Part shown: piece by piece, positions 1 to 11,235 of the stretch | How positions within the stretch are numbered: the first letter of the stretch is position 1 | How the letters are laid out: each line of letters opens with the position of its first letter | Assembly: GCA_021397835.1 (NCBI GenBank) | Contig: JAJFZO010000571.1 | Span: 1 to 64,000 of the forward strand | Origin: Moringa oleifera | Lineage: Eukaryota; Streptophyta; Magnoliopsida; Brassicales; Moringaceae | Length of the DNA stretch: 64,000 nt | Direction of reading: 5' to 3' | Position numbers and translations under genes: made by a program | Notes under the pieces: model-generated | Told to the model about the DNA's origin: nothing | The model's input: only the letters and a program-made list of their open reading frames with translations | The model's database searches: none

Positions 1-1120
1 GCACACTAAGTTTTTTTTAAAAAAATCTTTAATCTTGTTTTACCAATTCACTTAATTTTTATATTTAATTTTTAAATTAAATTATATTAAACCTTACTTT
101 TTAAATTTTTTAATAATTATATAATAATGAAAGATAAAAAAATAGAGAAAAAAGATAAAGAAATAAGAGAGAAAGAGATTTTTTTTGTAATTCATTGTTA
201 CTATATTAAAACGAATTATTTTTTTTCTTTAGCTACTGTTTTTTTACTCTTATTTATTCTAAAAAAATTAATTTTTTAAAAATTTAATATATAGAATATG
301 CATTTTTTTCATTTTTATTTTTAACACCATTTGTTTTGGAATTTTTTTATTTAAAAATCAGCCACGGATCTTTGGGCTCTGATTGATTTGGACCTACAAG
401 ACCTTGCACTTAATGTTAGCTCTACCAGATGTATGACCAATGTTATGATCTTTTAAATGGAGTATAACTATATATATATATATATATATATAAAAGTAAA
501 GGTATTTTTAATTTTTAATTCTTAATTAAATTTTATTTTTAAAATATTTTTAAATAAATTTTAATTTATTGATTTTGTTTAAATTAAATTTGATGTAAAT
601 AATGATGAAAAATTAATGATATTGTTCTTGTTAAAATATTTAAAAAATTGTTCAAATAGATTTTACGCTCGATTTGGATTTCGTCTCTCATTATTGTTAT
701 AAATTTTTTAAAAATTTTTGATAGCATAATTTTTTTAAAAAATATTTCAATCCTCAAATATTCTAAACCTTATGTGATAGTAATTTGAGTACTTCTTTGC
801 ATTAATGAAAAATTTAAAATCAAGATTCATTATAAAAAAAAACTTTAATTTCAATAGTATTAATTTTTAAAATTTTCAATATGATTTAATTTGATCTGAA
901 TTAATACATTAAGATTTGTTTGAAAATAATTTATATTTATTTGATGTTAATTTTTTTAATTTTAAATAATTTTTAATAAATTTAAATTTTAAAAAATATT
1001 TTTAATACTTAAAAGTTGAAATTTTTTTATAATGATAACTTAAATGTTTATTGAACATTTATAAAGAGATCAAAACATTCAAATTTTTTGATTTTTTTAT
1101 TAACAGTCTTTTTGCGTGTT
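1..1120. repeat. AT-rich block R1, copy a
   Basis: Very AT-rich non-coding sequence that recurs, diverged, at about 3,335-4,300, 7,075-8,335, 18,745-19,960 and 31,440-31,997. Recognisable anchors shared by the copies are the start (tctttaatcttgttttacca), a purine run (gataaagaaa and gagaaagagatttttttt), and a less AT-rich stretch (gctctgattgatttggacct, then gttagctctaccaga) followed by ttttaaatggagtataac. A (TA)n run lies at 470-492. No coding frame is supported. It is most likely part of a duplicated chromosomal segment rather than a transposon, because it keeps the same neighbours in several copies. Confidence 0.7.
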
Positions 1121-1122
1121 TG

Positions 1123-1800
1123 TGTGGTTTATATAATATTTTTATTAATATATAACATAAAAATATTATATGGTACATACAATAACAAATTTTAAAATAT
1201 ATCAAAAAACTATTTTATTATTAAATAAGTTAATCTTTTAAGTTGAACATTATTATAAAATTATATTGTATAATTGAGTAAAAACAACCAAACATAGCTA
1301 CTAATAATTCAATATAAAAAAAAAAAAAAGATTTGTATAGTTCAATGTCATATCTTTGCCGATCACATATATATATATATATAATTAAAAATATAATAAA
1401 CAAGATGATGTATTGGACATTGATATTCTTGTTGTTAATATCCAAATCGTTCTATCAAATTATATAAAACATAACTTATATATTATTATATTATATTTAT
1501 TTTAAAAAATTATGGTATCAAATTATTTTTTTGTATTACAATTTCATGAATGTTGCAATTTGATATTTTTATGATTAGCAATTTATTAAATTGAAGTAAC
1601 GCAGAATAAAAGTTGGTAAGTTATATGATTAATTTATGTTATAATTTTATTAATAAATATTTGATACATAATAAAAATTATTTTTAATATATTAAAAATA
1701 AAATTAAAAAACAAGTAAAATACACCACACTTTAATGATATTGAGAAATTTTGTTTTACCAAAAAATAATTAACGTCAAATCAAAATCATTTATTTTAGT
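1123..1800. repeat. AT-rich block R2, copy a
   Basis: This block begins near gtgtggtttatataatattt and is repeated at 8,849-9,060 (shortened) and 19,985-20,690 (full). It always lies between R1 and a DUF4408 pseudogene, so it is probably the upstream flank of that gene. Its open frames are low-complexity Ile/Tyr/Phe-rich translations and are not credible genes. Confidence 0.65.
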
Positions 1801-2133
1801 TAAATGGTTATAATTCTACATGTGATAAACATGTAAAACTTTTTTCTCTAAAAATTTTGTTTTTTGTGTTTTTATTTTTTGTGTTAAAAAAGCCTTTGTC
1901 TTCTCCTCCATTGTCAATCGTCACATACCATGCCATGTTTTGCTCTTCAAAAAAGCTGTTTCTTTCCTTATATTTCTCTGAGAAAATTTTCATTTTCCTT
2001 TCACTCCTCCCAAAAGGGGAAGCCCTTAAAACCCTACTACCTTTACCTTCTCTCTTCATATTCTGGAAAAGAAAAGAAGAGAATGGATTGTTTTGCTTTT
2101 GACAACGTAAAGGCAAAGAGAGCCAATGCCATA
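1801..2133 (+). pseudogene. DUF4408 gene, 5' fragment (unit 1)
   Basis: The 5' leader and first codons of a DUF4408-family gene are present. The start codon is at 2083 and reads MDCFAFDNVKAKRANA, matching the copies at 9,414 and 21,032. After about 15 codons the similarity stops abruptly near 2,127-2,134. The sequence then continues with a segment that elsewhere lies at the 3' end of the B3 pseudogene (30,430 onward), so the frame ends in unrelated codons (a stop at 2,191). The leader also lacks about 100 bp that in the 9-kb copy carries the TATA-like box. DUF4408 proteins are small plant membrane-associated proteins of unknown role. This copy cannot make one. Confidence 0.7.
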
Positions 2134-3310
2134 GCCCGTGAAATATTCCAGACATGTCAATTTCAACAGCCTGCTTGTAATCTAGCAAGTTAATGAATCC
2201 TTACAACTTGCTAACTGCTCATACAGGAAAATGTTGGCAACTCCAACATAAGTCATAGATCATTAAGAAGATGAAATAAAATTGAACCACAAATGAAACT
2301 CAGATTAAACGATCTTTAATTGTATTGTCTGATAAGGAAAATATTTTCTATTTATTTTACATATAGGGAAGCTTGTGCTGATAAGGTTACAAGCATACTG
2401 TCTGGTAAGAAAATGGTAACTTTTATAGTTTATATCTTTCTGCTAAGGCATCAGTTAATCAGTGAGACAAAAATGGTGAAAGCACAAACGATTCATTCCG
2501 ATTATTACTACTGTAATCATCATGTAATCCGATCTTGTCTTCTTTTAGGATTCCTTCTTCAACCTCTTCACACTCGTTTGCAACCATAGCAGCAGCAGGA
2601 GGAGGATGCAAGAGCGCATTCCCACATTGGCTGATTTCCTGTCTCTCTGCACATATGGTAACATTTTTTCAAATCTCAAGCATCCATAGTTAGATTCCTA
2701 TGCCAATATATATGATCAGATTCATTCCTATATGGTACAAGTACAACCCATTTATTCGTTTGATCTGTAATTAACCGGGTACTAATTTGAATTTGTGTAC
2801 ACATCATTCTTCTGATAAACGCCATTAGATTACTCAATTAATTCAATTAATTACTTTTTAAAGTCTTGGATTAATTGGGGTGGACAAAAGCACGTTATCT
2901 AAACAAGATCAATTTGATTATTATAATTATTATAGATAGGACATGTGACTTAGGTGAGTACCTCAAATCATATATATATATATATATATATTATGTCTTA
3001 ATCTATTATTAGCACAGCTACCAGTTAATATGTGGAATGTCATATCTTAATTAAAAATCAAGATTTTATAGAGTTGCCAAAAAATTGTGATCGAATAATT
3101 ATTTTTTTATTTTTAATTTTCTTTTGTTAATATGCATTAGGCAATATGCATTATGTTGGAGGCATTAGGCATTAGGCATTATGCATTATTACTCCTTGTA
3201 AACTACCTGCTGATCTGCTCACTACATTTTTTTCATACGCCATCCTTACTTCCAGAGGATATTGGGTTACCCATCTGGTTATTAAAAAATAAATTTGAAG
3301 GTAAATACAT
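2134..3310. repeat. B3 3'-flank block, copy a
   Basis: Non-coding block shared with 16,975-18,730 and 30,430-31,440. It begins near gaaatattccagacatgtca, contains a polypurine/GCA-rich stretch (agcagcagcaggaggag) and ends near gttacccatctggttatta. Two possible splice-bounded pieces recur in all three copies, a short one around 2,370-2,404 and one around 2,549-2,656. I could not assign either to a protein. A (TA)n run lies at 2,970-2,991, and a short imperfect repeat of gcattag at about 3,133-3,187. Confidence 0.65.
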
Positions 3311-3334
3311 ATATATATATATATATGTTTATAT

Positions 3335-4300
3335 ACACTAAGTTTTTTCTTAATCTTTAATCTTGTTTTACCCATTCACTTAACTTTTATATTCAAATTT
3401 TAAATTAAATTAAATTAAACCTTACTTTTTAAAATTTTAAATAATTTTAAAATAATTTAAAATAATGAAAGATGAAAAGAAATAGAGGAAAAAAAGATAA
3501 AGAAATGAGGGAGAAAGAGATTTTTTTTGTAATTCATTGTTAATAGATTAATTCGAATTTTTTTTCTTGAAGTAACTGTTTTTTTCACTCTTATTTATTC
3601 TAAAAATAAATTTAATTTGAGCCAAATTAAAAATTTAAATGTGAAATTGAGTCAAGAGATACAATAAACTTTCAATTAAAAATAAATTTAATATAAAATG
3701 CTTAATATCTAGCCATTTTGTCAATTTTCTTTAAAAAATAAAAAAATAAAAAAATGTAAACATTAAATATTTTTTATTAGAAATATAAAATTCCAAAAAT
3801 AGCGGTTATTTATATATAGAATATGCATTTTTTTCATTTTTATTTTTAACATCATTTGTTTTGGAATTTTTTTTTTGAAAAATCAACCATGGATCTGTGG
3901 GCTTTGATTGATTTGGACCTACAGATTGGGCCTTAGGAAACATGGGCTTGAAGTATATGCAGCCCAATGGCTCATAAGACCCTGCACTTACTGTTGGCTC
4001 TACCAGATCTATGGCTAATGTTATGACTTTTTAAATGGAGTATAACAATATATATATGAAAATAAGGGTATTTTTAATTTTTAATTAAATTTTATTTTTA
4101 AAATATTTTTAAATAAATTTTAATTTATGATTTTGTTTAAATTAAATTTGATGAAAAATTAATGATATTGTTCTTGTTAAAAATACTTAAAAAATTATTC
4201 AATTAGATTTTACATTTTATTTGGATTTCATTTCTCATTATTTTTATAAATTTTGTAAAAATATTTTTAAAAAATGAAGATTCATTATAAAAAAATTTAT
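3335..4300. repeat. AT-rich block R1, copy b
   Basis: A second copy of R1, directly after the B3 3'-flank block, as at 18,745 and 31,440. It contains the better preserved promoter-like patch at about 3,899-4,030, with TGGGCC- and GCCCAAT-type motifs (gattgggccttaggaaacat and cagcccaatggctcataaga). R2 and DUF4408 do not follow here; the similarity fades into unassigned AT-rich DNA. Confidence 0.65.
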
Positions 4301-7070
4301 TATTCATTGTCCTTATACAAGTTGGGGTAGAGCTCAAGAAGGGCAATGGTAAACGAGTTTAGTAGGTGCATGATACTATGTTGTGAGAGAAAGGGCCAAC
4401 TATTATTTTTATTATTTTTTATTAACATAATTTTTATTAATTTTAAAAAATAGTAATACATAATAATTAAAAAATTAAAAAAATATTTTATTTAATATAA
4501 TAATCTTTTTAAAATTAAGATGTATAATAAAATTTTAGAATTTTACTTGTTTTTAAATTTAAATTTTGATGCATTATTTAGATACATTATACATTTAATT
4601 TTTTATTTTAATTCAAATTAAATTTTAAATCAAATAATTATAAAATATAAAAAATATTTTTATTGTTAAAAGATAATTTAAATAAAATAAAATATCATCC
4701 CTTTACTATATACAACTTTAACTCATAAACTATTCATAAACTATTTTTCATAAATTTTTAAAATTTTATCGATTTAATTTTTAAAATATTTTTAGTATCC
4801 AAGAAATTATATAACTTTTTTTCATAATAACTTCAATATGTTTTCATGTTTTTTAAAAATATCATATCAAAATTTATCATGTAAGATTCTCAATTTAAAT
4901 TGCATATAAAAATTTAAAATATTAAAATATGATTTAAAAATAAATAAATAATAAAAATACAAAATAAAGCAAAAACATTTAAAAAAATCTGCCTCTTTTT
5001 GATTATTCTCTTTGATAATATTTTATTTGATATTAATTTATTATAAAAATAATTTAAATTAAAAATTTTAAAATATAAGTAGATAAACGGCTTATCTCTA
5101 TCATAATACTGTTGAAGAAGATGACCCATTTTCTGCGAATCTCAAAGGTAAAAATGCAATTTTGTTTTACTATCTCCCCAATTGATTTCTTGTGGAACGA
5201 TCAAAAGTTTTCTTGTTGAACCATGAAACTTGTTTAGATTCATTAAAGAATAATTTCTTTAAATTTATTATTGTTATAAACAAGCAAAGGAAAGAGTACA
5301 TTTTTTAAACAATTTTTTAGTGATTTTTGATATTTTTAATGCAATCTGCTAATTTATATGTTAATTAACATTACATTAAATGGATAAAGATTTTGTGACA
5401 TTAGTTTACATTATGTTTTTATTAAGATGTTTAAAAGTTATTTATGTAATTTATAACAATAATATAAAAATTAAATAAAAAATTTAATTAATGATTTTAA
5501 TAAATCATTACATGTTATAATTTTTTTTTAATATAGATCTATTCTAATTTAAAATTTTAATTTACCGTGGGCTTATCTTTTAAGATTATTGTCCATGGTT
5601 TTTAAACATGTTTATAAATATGATGAGTTAAAATTTTATAAATTATTTTATATTATTTTTAAATAATACTATAGCTTACTTTTTATATCATAATTTTCTT
5701 TTTAAAAAATTATATAATTTACATTAACTATGATTTTAATTAATTGAATGAAAAAAATGATGATAATTTATGAAAAAAATTTAATTAATTTATCGATATT
5801 AGAGAATTGTTTATACCTATATATGGAACAAACATTTCTCTTTTAGAACAATGCAAGCCACAAGAACGTCATTAACCTACATGATTTTTTTACTTTTTTT
5901 ACCTTATATCTTAATAATGTTAATTTTAATATTATGATCAGATGAATTATTTATATTAAAAGTCATACAAATCATTTCATATGTATTATGAGCATTAGCA
6001 TGAATCTTTAATAAATATAGGGCCCATCTTTTTTAGCTGAAGCTGCTTCTGCTGCTTGAAGATCCAAGTAATTTATTTATTTTTATTTTTTTTTAAACTT
6101 TAGAGCAACCTTTATTTTAAACAACTTTGGTTTATTGATGGCTTTGAGAATAATGGTAAATGGATGAGTTTATTTATTGTGCCTTACTGTAATAACTTGT
6201 AAGATGTCACTCTCGTATTTTAGGCTCATGTTTGGTTTGGATCCTATTTTTGTTATTCATAAATATTTTAATTAATTAAAAGGAAAAATGCTAACATACA
6301 CAAACTTATGTAAGGTTTGATTTAAGTTTCTTTTGATGTTGTTATGTTCTGCAACATAATGCATCATCATATAATGCCTATAAACTAAACTGACTTTGAG
6401 AGTTTATACTACAATTATATATTTTTATGTATTTTTTGTAATTTTCGCATGTAACCACTAGTTTCGAATTTCGCTGATAGAAGCTGAAAAAGTTATTGGT
6501 TGGCTAAAAAATCATTATATATCGTCTTACCTACTTTTTTTCATTAAGGGGAAAAGATGTGTCTGCCTTGTGAAAGGTATATATGTTTATGCCTGTGTAT
6601 GTGTTTTTTGTAGTTTTATCTCCCTCATTTTATGTTGTTCATTTCATGAGAAGCCTTGAAATTGCAATTATGAGGTTGAAAAAGCAAGAAAAAATATCTC
6701 ATAAGTCATCACAAAGTTTTAAGGCATGTATCTTTATCAATTGTTCTTTATAAAGAAATTTTAAAAGCTATTTATGAATGTTAACCTCTAATTGAAGTTC
6801 TAATAAAACCTGGCAAAAGATAAGTACAATGCAAATGCAAAACATTAGAAGATACTAAAAATATTTTTTGCTCGAGAATTTAGAATCAGATTTCCTATTT
6901 GAGAAACTTGCAAGTGAAACCACAAGTCCAATATTTTGCTTGCTAAACCCACCCTGTGTATTGCTTTTAAGAATTGCATTTTCCTGCAGCGTTTAGGCTT
7001 GTCCAAAAACTTTTAAGGGAAAAAGAAGGTAAATACACACACACATATATATAAATATATATACACACAC
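4301..7070. other. AT-rich spacer, nothing recognised
   Basis: No coding frame, RNA gene or transposon could be supported here. Some patches are less AT-rich (4,320-4,400, 6,040-6,070, 6,540-6,700 and 6,930-7,020) but none reads as a protein I recognise. The last 40 bases (gaaggtaaatacacac) resemble the sequence before R1 in the other units. Confidence 0.5.
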
Positions 7071-7074
7071 TAGC

Positions 7075-8335
7075 ATTTTTTTTCTAATCTTTAATCTTGT
7101 TTTACCAATTCACTTAATTTTTGTATTCAATTTTTAAATTAAATTAAATTAAACTTTATTTTTAAAATTTTAAATAATTTTAAAATAATTTAAAATAATG
7201 AAAGATAAAGAGAAATAGAGAAAAAAGATAAAGAAATGAGAGAGAAAGAGATTTTTTTTTTTTTGTAATTCATTGTTACTATATTAAACCGAATTTTTTT
7301 TCTTTAACTAACTGTTTTTTAATTCTTATTTATTCTAAAAACATTTAATTTTATTAAATTTGAACGTGAAATTGAGTCAATAGATGCAATAAACTTTCAA
7401 TTAACAATAAATTTAATATAAAAATTTTAATATTTAGCCACTTTGTCAATTTTCTTTTAAAAAAATGAAAAAATGATGTAAACATTAAATATTTTTGATT
7501 AGAAATATAAAATTCCAAAAATAACAGTTATTCATATATAGAATATGCATTTTTTTTCATTTTTATTACTAACGCCATTTGTTTTGGAATTTTTTATTTT
7601 AAAAAAAATCAGCCACGAATCTTTGGGCTCTGAGTAATTTGGACCTACAGATTGGGCCTTCGGAAACATGGGCTGAAGTATATGTAGCCCAATGACCCTT
7701 AGGCCCTTACTGTTAGCTCTACCAAATCTATGACCAATGTTATGACCTTTTAAATGGAGTATAACAATTTATATATATAATTTTTAATTAAACTTTAATT
7801 TTTGAAATGCTTTTAAATAAATTTTAATTTTTTTCATTATATTATTCTTGTTAAAATACTTAAAAAATTACTCAAATCGATTTTACACACTATTTGAATT
7901 TTATCTCTCATCATTTTTATAAATTTTTTAAAAAAATTTTATGAAATAATTTTTTTAAAAAAATATTTCCAATCCTCAAATATTCTAAAATTTTTTGTAA
8001 TAGTAATTTGAGTTCCTTACATTAATGAATAATTTAAATTTAAATTTTTTATTTTTTAAAATATATTTTATTAAATATAAATTATTTTCATTTATTTAAT
8101 ATAAATTTAAATTTTAAAAATAATTTTTAAAAAGTATTTTTAATACTTAAAAATTTAAAAATTTTTATAATGATAACCAAAATATTTATTTATATTTATT
8201 AAAAATTTAAATCAAAATTTTTAGTAAAAAATTTTTGATAAAATTTATTTTTTTATTAAGTATCTTTTAAAAAATTAAAATAAAATTTTTAAAAAATTAT
8301 TTTTAACATTTTAATAATATTTACCCCAAAATTAA
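7075..8335. repeat. AT-rich block R1, copy c
   Basis: A third R1 copy. It carries the same purine-rich patch (7,199-7,255) and the TGGGCC patch near 7,620-7,760 (gattgggccttcggaaacat). It begins the second unit and lies about 11.7 kb from the equivalent point at 18,745. Confidence 0.65.
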
Positions 8336-8469
8336 AGTGATAACATGATGATACACGAATGAAGGTCATAAATCTTGCAAATGAGAGATCAGATTCGTTC
8401 AATAAAATTATTCCCATTAATTATTTTCTACAATTAAATAAAACGAAAAAGAAAATTATTAACAGTGAA

Positions 8470-8848
8470 TTGATCCGCTGCGAATAAGGAGCATGTGAAC
8501 TACGGAAAACAAATGGGCGACCTGCAAAGGGGAAGGGCCTCACTTTGGCAACTGCTAAAACTTGGAAACCCTCATTGTTGATATTTTATCAATGAAATTA
8601 CCAATATAGCCCCCTGGAATCCGGAGTCAACTCGAACTGCTTCCGTCTGCTCGTCTCCCCGCATCCTCCCTGTCCTTTTTCGTCCTTCCGCTTCCATGCA
8701 TATATCCTCCATCATCGCCACCTTCCTTCTCTGGTTTTTAGCGTTATCCATCCCTCTTTCTCTCTCTCTCTTTCTAAATCAGAGAATTCGAATTTTCTGA
8801 TCTCTTTATTGACAGAGAACTAGAAATCTTTTGTCTCTTCGCGCGTCA
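8470..8848 (+). other. Less AT-rich insert resembling a gene 5' end
   Basis: This stretch is absent from the other R1-R2 junctions (compare 1,080-1,122 and 19,950-19,985). It is richer in GC and ends in a CT-rich leader. A short frame from an ATG at 8,697 begins MHISSIIATFLLWFLALS, which resembles a signal peptide, and stops after about 34 residues. It may be the transplanted 5' end of a secreted-protein gene. No family could be named. Confidence 0.3.
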
Positions 8849-9060
8849 GTGTGGTTCATATAATATTTTTATTAACATATAACATAAAAATATTATATGG
8901 TATATACAATAACAAATTTTAAAATATATCAAAAAACTATTTTATTATTAAATAAATTAATCTTTTAAGTTGAACATTATTATAAAATTATATTGTATAA
9001 GTGAGTGAAAACAACCAAACATAGTGACTAATAATTCAATATAAACAAAAATTCTTGTTA
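8849..9060. repeat. AT-rich block R2, copy b (shortened)
   Basis: Matches 1,123-1,330 and 19,985-20,190 almost base for base in places (aacataaaaatattatatgg). It lacks the roughly 450 bp that follow in the other two copies, so it runs directly into the DUF4408 leader. Confidence 0.65.
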
Positions 9061-9192
9061 AATGGCCATAATTCTACATGTAATAAACATTTAAAACTTT
9101 TTTCTCTAAAAATTCTATTTTTTGTATTCAAAAAACCTTTATTTTCTCCCCTAGTACCAATCGTCACATACCACGTTTTGCTCTTCAAGCTC

Positions 9193-9200
9193 TATAAAAA
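9193..9200 (+). promoter_or_regulatory. TATA-like box of DUF4408 copy 2
   Basis: TATAAAAA lies about 215 bp before the ATG at 9,414, in a pyrimidine-rich leader. The equivalent in copy 3 (about 20,813) is degraded to TATAACAA, and in copy 1 the whole patch is deleted. Confidence 0.4.
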
Positions 9201-9413
9201 GGCAAATAGATCTATGGATATCTGTAATTTCCTTTGTTTCCTTATGGTCGTTCGACCCAAAGCTAACCGTTTTGCTCAACAAGAAAGTTGTTTCTTTCCT
9301 TTTATTTTCCAAGAAAATGTTCATTTTCCTTTCACTCTTCCTACAAAGGGGTCACCCCTAAAACCTACTACCTTTACCTTTTCTTTCTGTCTTCTGGAAA
9401 AGAAAAAAAGAGA

Positions 9414-9876
9414 ATGGATTGTTTTGCTTTTCATAACGTAAAGGCAAAGAGAGCCGACGCCATGAGGAGGTATAACAAGGCGAGGAATTTTCAAAACTTT
9501 ATACGCATAATCGAAGTTTTGGCTGCATTGGTTCTAGTCTCCTGGTCTACTATATGGCTACCCAGTCGCTGTTGAAACGGGCGCCAACTATTTCAAGCAA
9601 CTGAGCATCACTTTCAATTGTCTAATTTTTGCCTTTATGACTCTAAGCACCATTATTGTAGTCATTTTCTTCCTTTTCAGTGAGAAAAAGCTAAATGTTC
9701 TTAACATCTACAATGAGAACGTCACAAACAGAATCAAAGCACCGAAAATAAAAGCTACGCAAAAACAAAGACAAGTAAGAGCCATTTTAGACAGTGATAT
9801 TAAGTTGAAGTGGGTTAGTAAAGATTCAAAAAAGTGTCATCATCACTATATCCACCATGATCGATATGATCTTTAA
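9414..9876 (+). pseudogene. DUF4408-family protein, frameshifted and 3'-replaced (unit 2)
   Basis: The frame starts MDCFAFHNVKAKRADAM, continues with a basic stretch and a hydrophobic helix (IEVLAALVLVSWSTIWLP), then reaches a stop at 9,573. One extra base near 9,561 explains the stop: the +1 frame carries on through a second hydrophobic segment (CLIFAFMTLSTIIVVIFFLF) to about 9,720. This order of short N-terminus and paired membrane helices is typical of DUF4408 proteins. From about 9,724 the sequence no longer matches copy 3 (21,340 onward). It is instead block X, whose frame ends at 9,876, so the C-terminal DUF761-like end is missing. The function of the family is unknown. The gene is inactive unless the extra base is an assembly error. 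Confidence 0.75.
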
Positions 9877-10090
9877 GCTTTCTATATAATTAAATTGTTG
9901 ATTAAATTGGAATTGTTTAAATGGGCGAGACCACGATTGATGGAGAAACGATGCGGATAAATTGGCCGATAGGCTCTTTGATGGTGCTAAAAGGAATTAA
10001 TTAATGTTTGCATTAGCTATAAGGTCCTTAATGGTTTAGTTGGCTAGGATATCATTTCGTGAGCAAGCTTATGTTTTTCAATGGTTAAAT
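9724..10090. repeat. Block X, copy a
   Basis: Similar to 25,085-25,440 (anchors: gacattaagttgaagtgggt and atcgatatgatctttaagct). In unit 3 this block lies just upstream of the P450 5' end, 3.3 kb beyond DUF4408. Here it is fused directly to DUF4408, so roughly 3.7 kb including the whole P450 is missing from unit 2. Its short open frame is conserved between copies but resembles nothing known to me. Confidence 0.6.
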
Positions 10091-11235
10091 TTTAATATCA
10101 AATTTGATTGAAATAAAACTTAATAAATTCATTGTATAAATAGTTATTAATAATCTATCAAATTTATCATAATTAAGCCAACCAAAAGAATTAATCTCAT
10201 ATCACAAATGCTTAAAACTATATATTTAGCTGATTCAAATCGTGCCGCAATATGAACTTGTAATGGGCTAATTAACATGTAATAGGAATGAAGTAATAAG
10301 AAATCAATTTAGATTTTCTGCTAATATAAGCTATATTCAAGTTATATTTTATTTTTTAACAAAATAGAAAGATACATTTATAATTTATTATGTAAAAATA
10401 AAATTTTTTTTAAAAAATGCATCATACTCATTTACTTTACTAGAATACCACGTTTCATAATTTCTTTTGAGTAAATATCATTTAAAATTTTGAGTTTTAT
10501 ACTATTTGTCTTATGAAACTTTAACTTTTAAAACGTTTCAAAACCAAATCTAATCTATCAATTTGGATCAAATTAAATTTTATAAAAAATTTAAAATATT
10601 TAAATTGATTAGATTTAAATTTTTTTATAAATATAAAAAATATTTTAAATACTCTCATAAAAAATTCAAAATTTTTTTAATACTAAAATTTTTTATAAAA
10701 AGTTTATACTATTAAAAAATTTTAAAAATTCAATGAAAAATGGATCATTAGTAGAAAATTATTAAAATTTAAAGAATGAAATCAAAATTGAGTTTAAACT
10801 TATTCGAATAATTTTTTAAGCATTTCAATAATAAAAATGCTATTAATTTCTTACAGTCATTTTCATTTAGTTTAATTTAAACAAAATTAATAAATAAAAG
10901 TTTGTGTGAAAATGTTTTAAAAGTTAGGGTTTGATTAAAGAGAGATAATGTTAAACCTAATGTTTAAAATAACATTTTCTCTGATTTTTTTAAAAAATCA
11001 ACTTAATTCAAATTAATAGAAGATCTTGATCAAAAACTGTTGAGACTTTAATAAGAAATAATGATCTTTTACTAATACGAGTTAGTGCTAATTTTTTAAT
11101 AATTTATTATATTAACATAATAAATAAATAAGTAAAATAATAAAAATTGATTTTATTTATTTATTTTATTTTTTTAAAATATCAAAACAGATTAAACGAG
11201 TAAGCACTAGCTTCATAGACTAATTAATTGATTAA
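10091..11235. other. AT-rich spacer, nothing recognised
   Basis: Low-complexity AT-rich DNA with no supported gene. It has diverged from the equivalent stretch of unit 3 (25,441 onward). Confidence 0.5.

Noticed and set aside
1808..2188. 126-codon minus-strand frame over the DUF4408 leader
   Set aside because: It lies antisense to the conserved leader and the chimeric junction; its sequence changes family across the breakpoint and has no counterpart in the other copies.
3133..3190. gcattag-type short repeats resembling telomere sequence
   Set aside because: The unit is not the plant telomere repeat (TTTAGGG), there are only a few imperfect copies, and it recurs within the B3 3'-flank block.
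9055..9441. 128-codon frame starting in R2
   Set aside because: It covers the non-coding leader of DUF4408 in another frame and is pyrimidine-rich (Phe/Leu/Ser/Pro); the real start is at 9,414.
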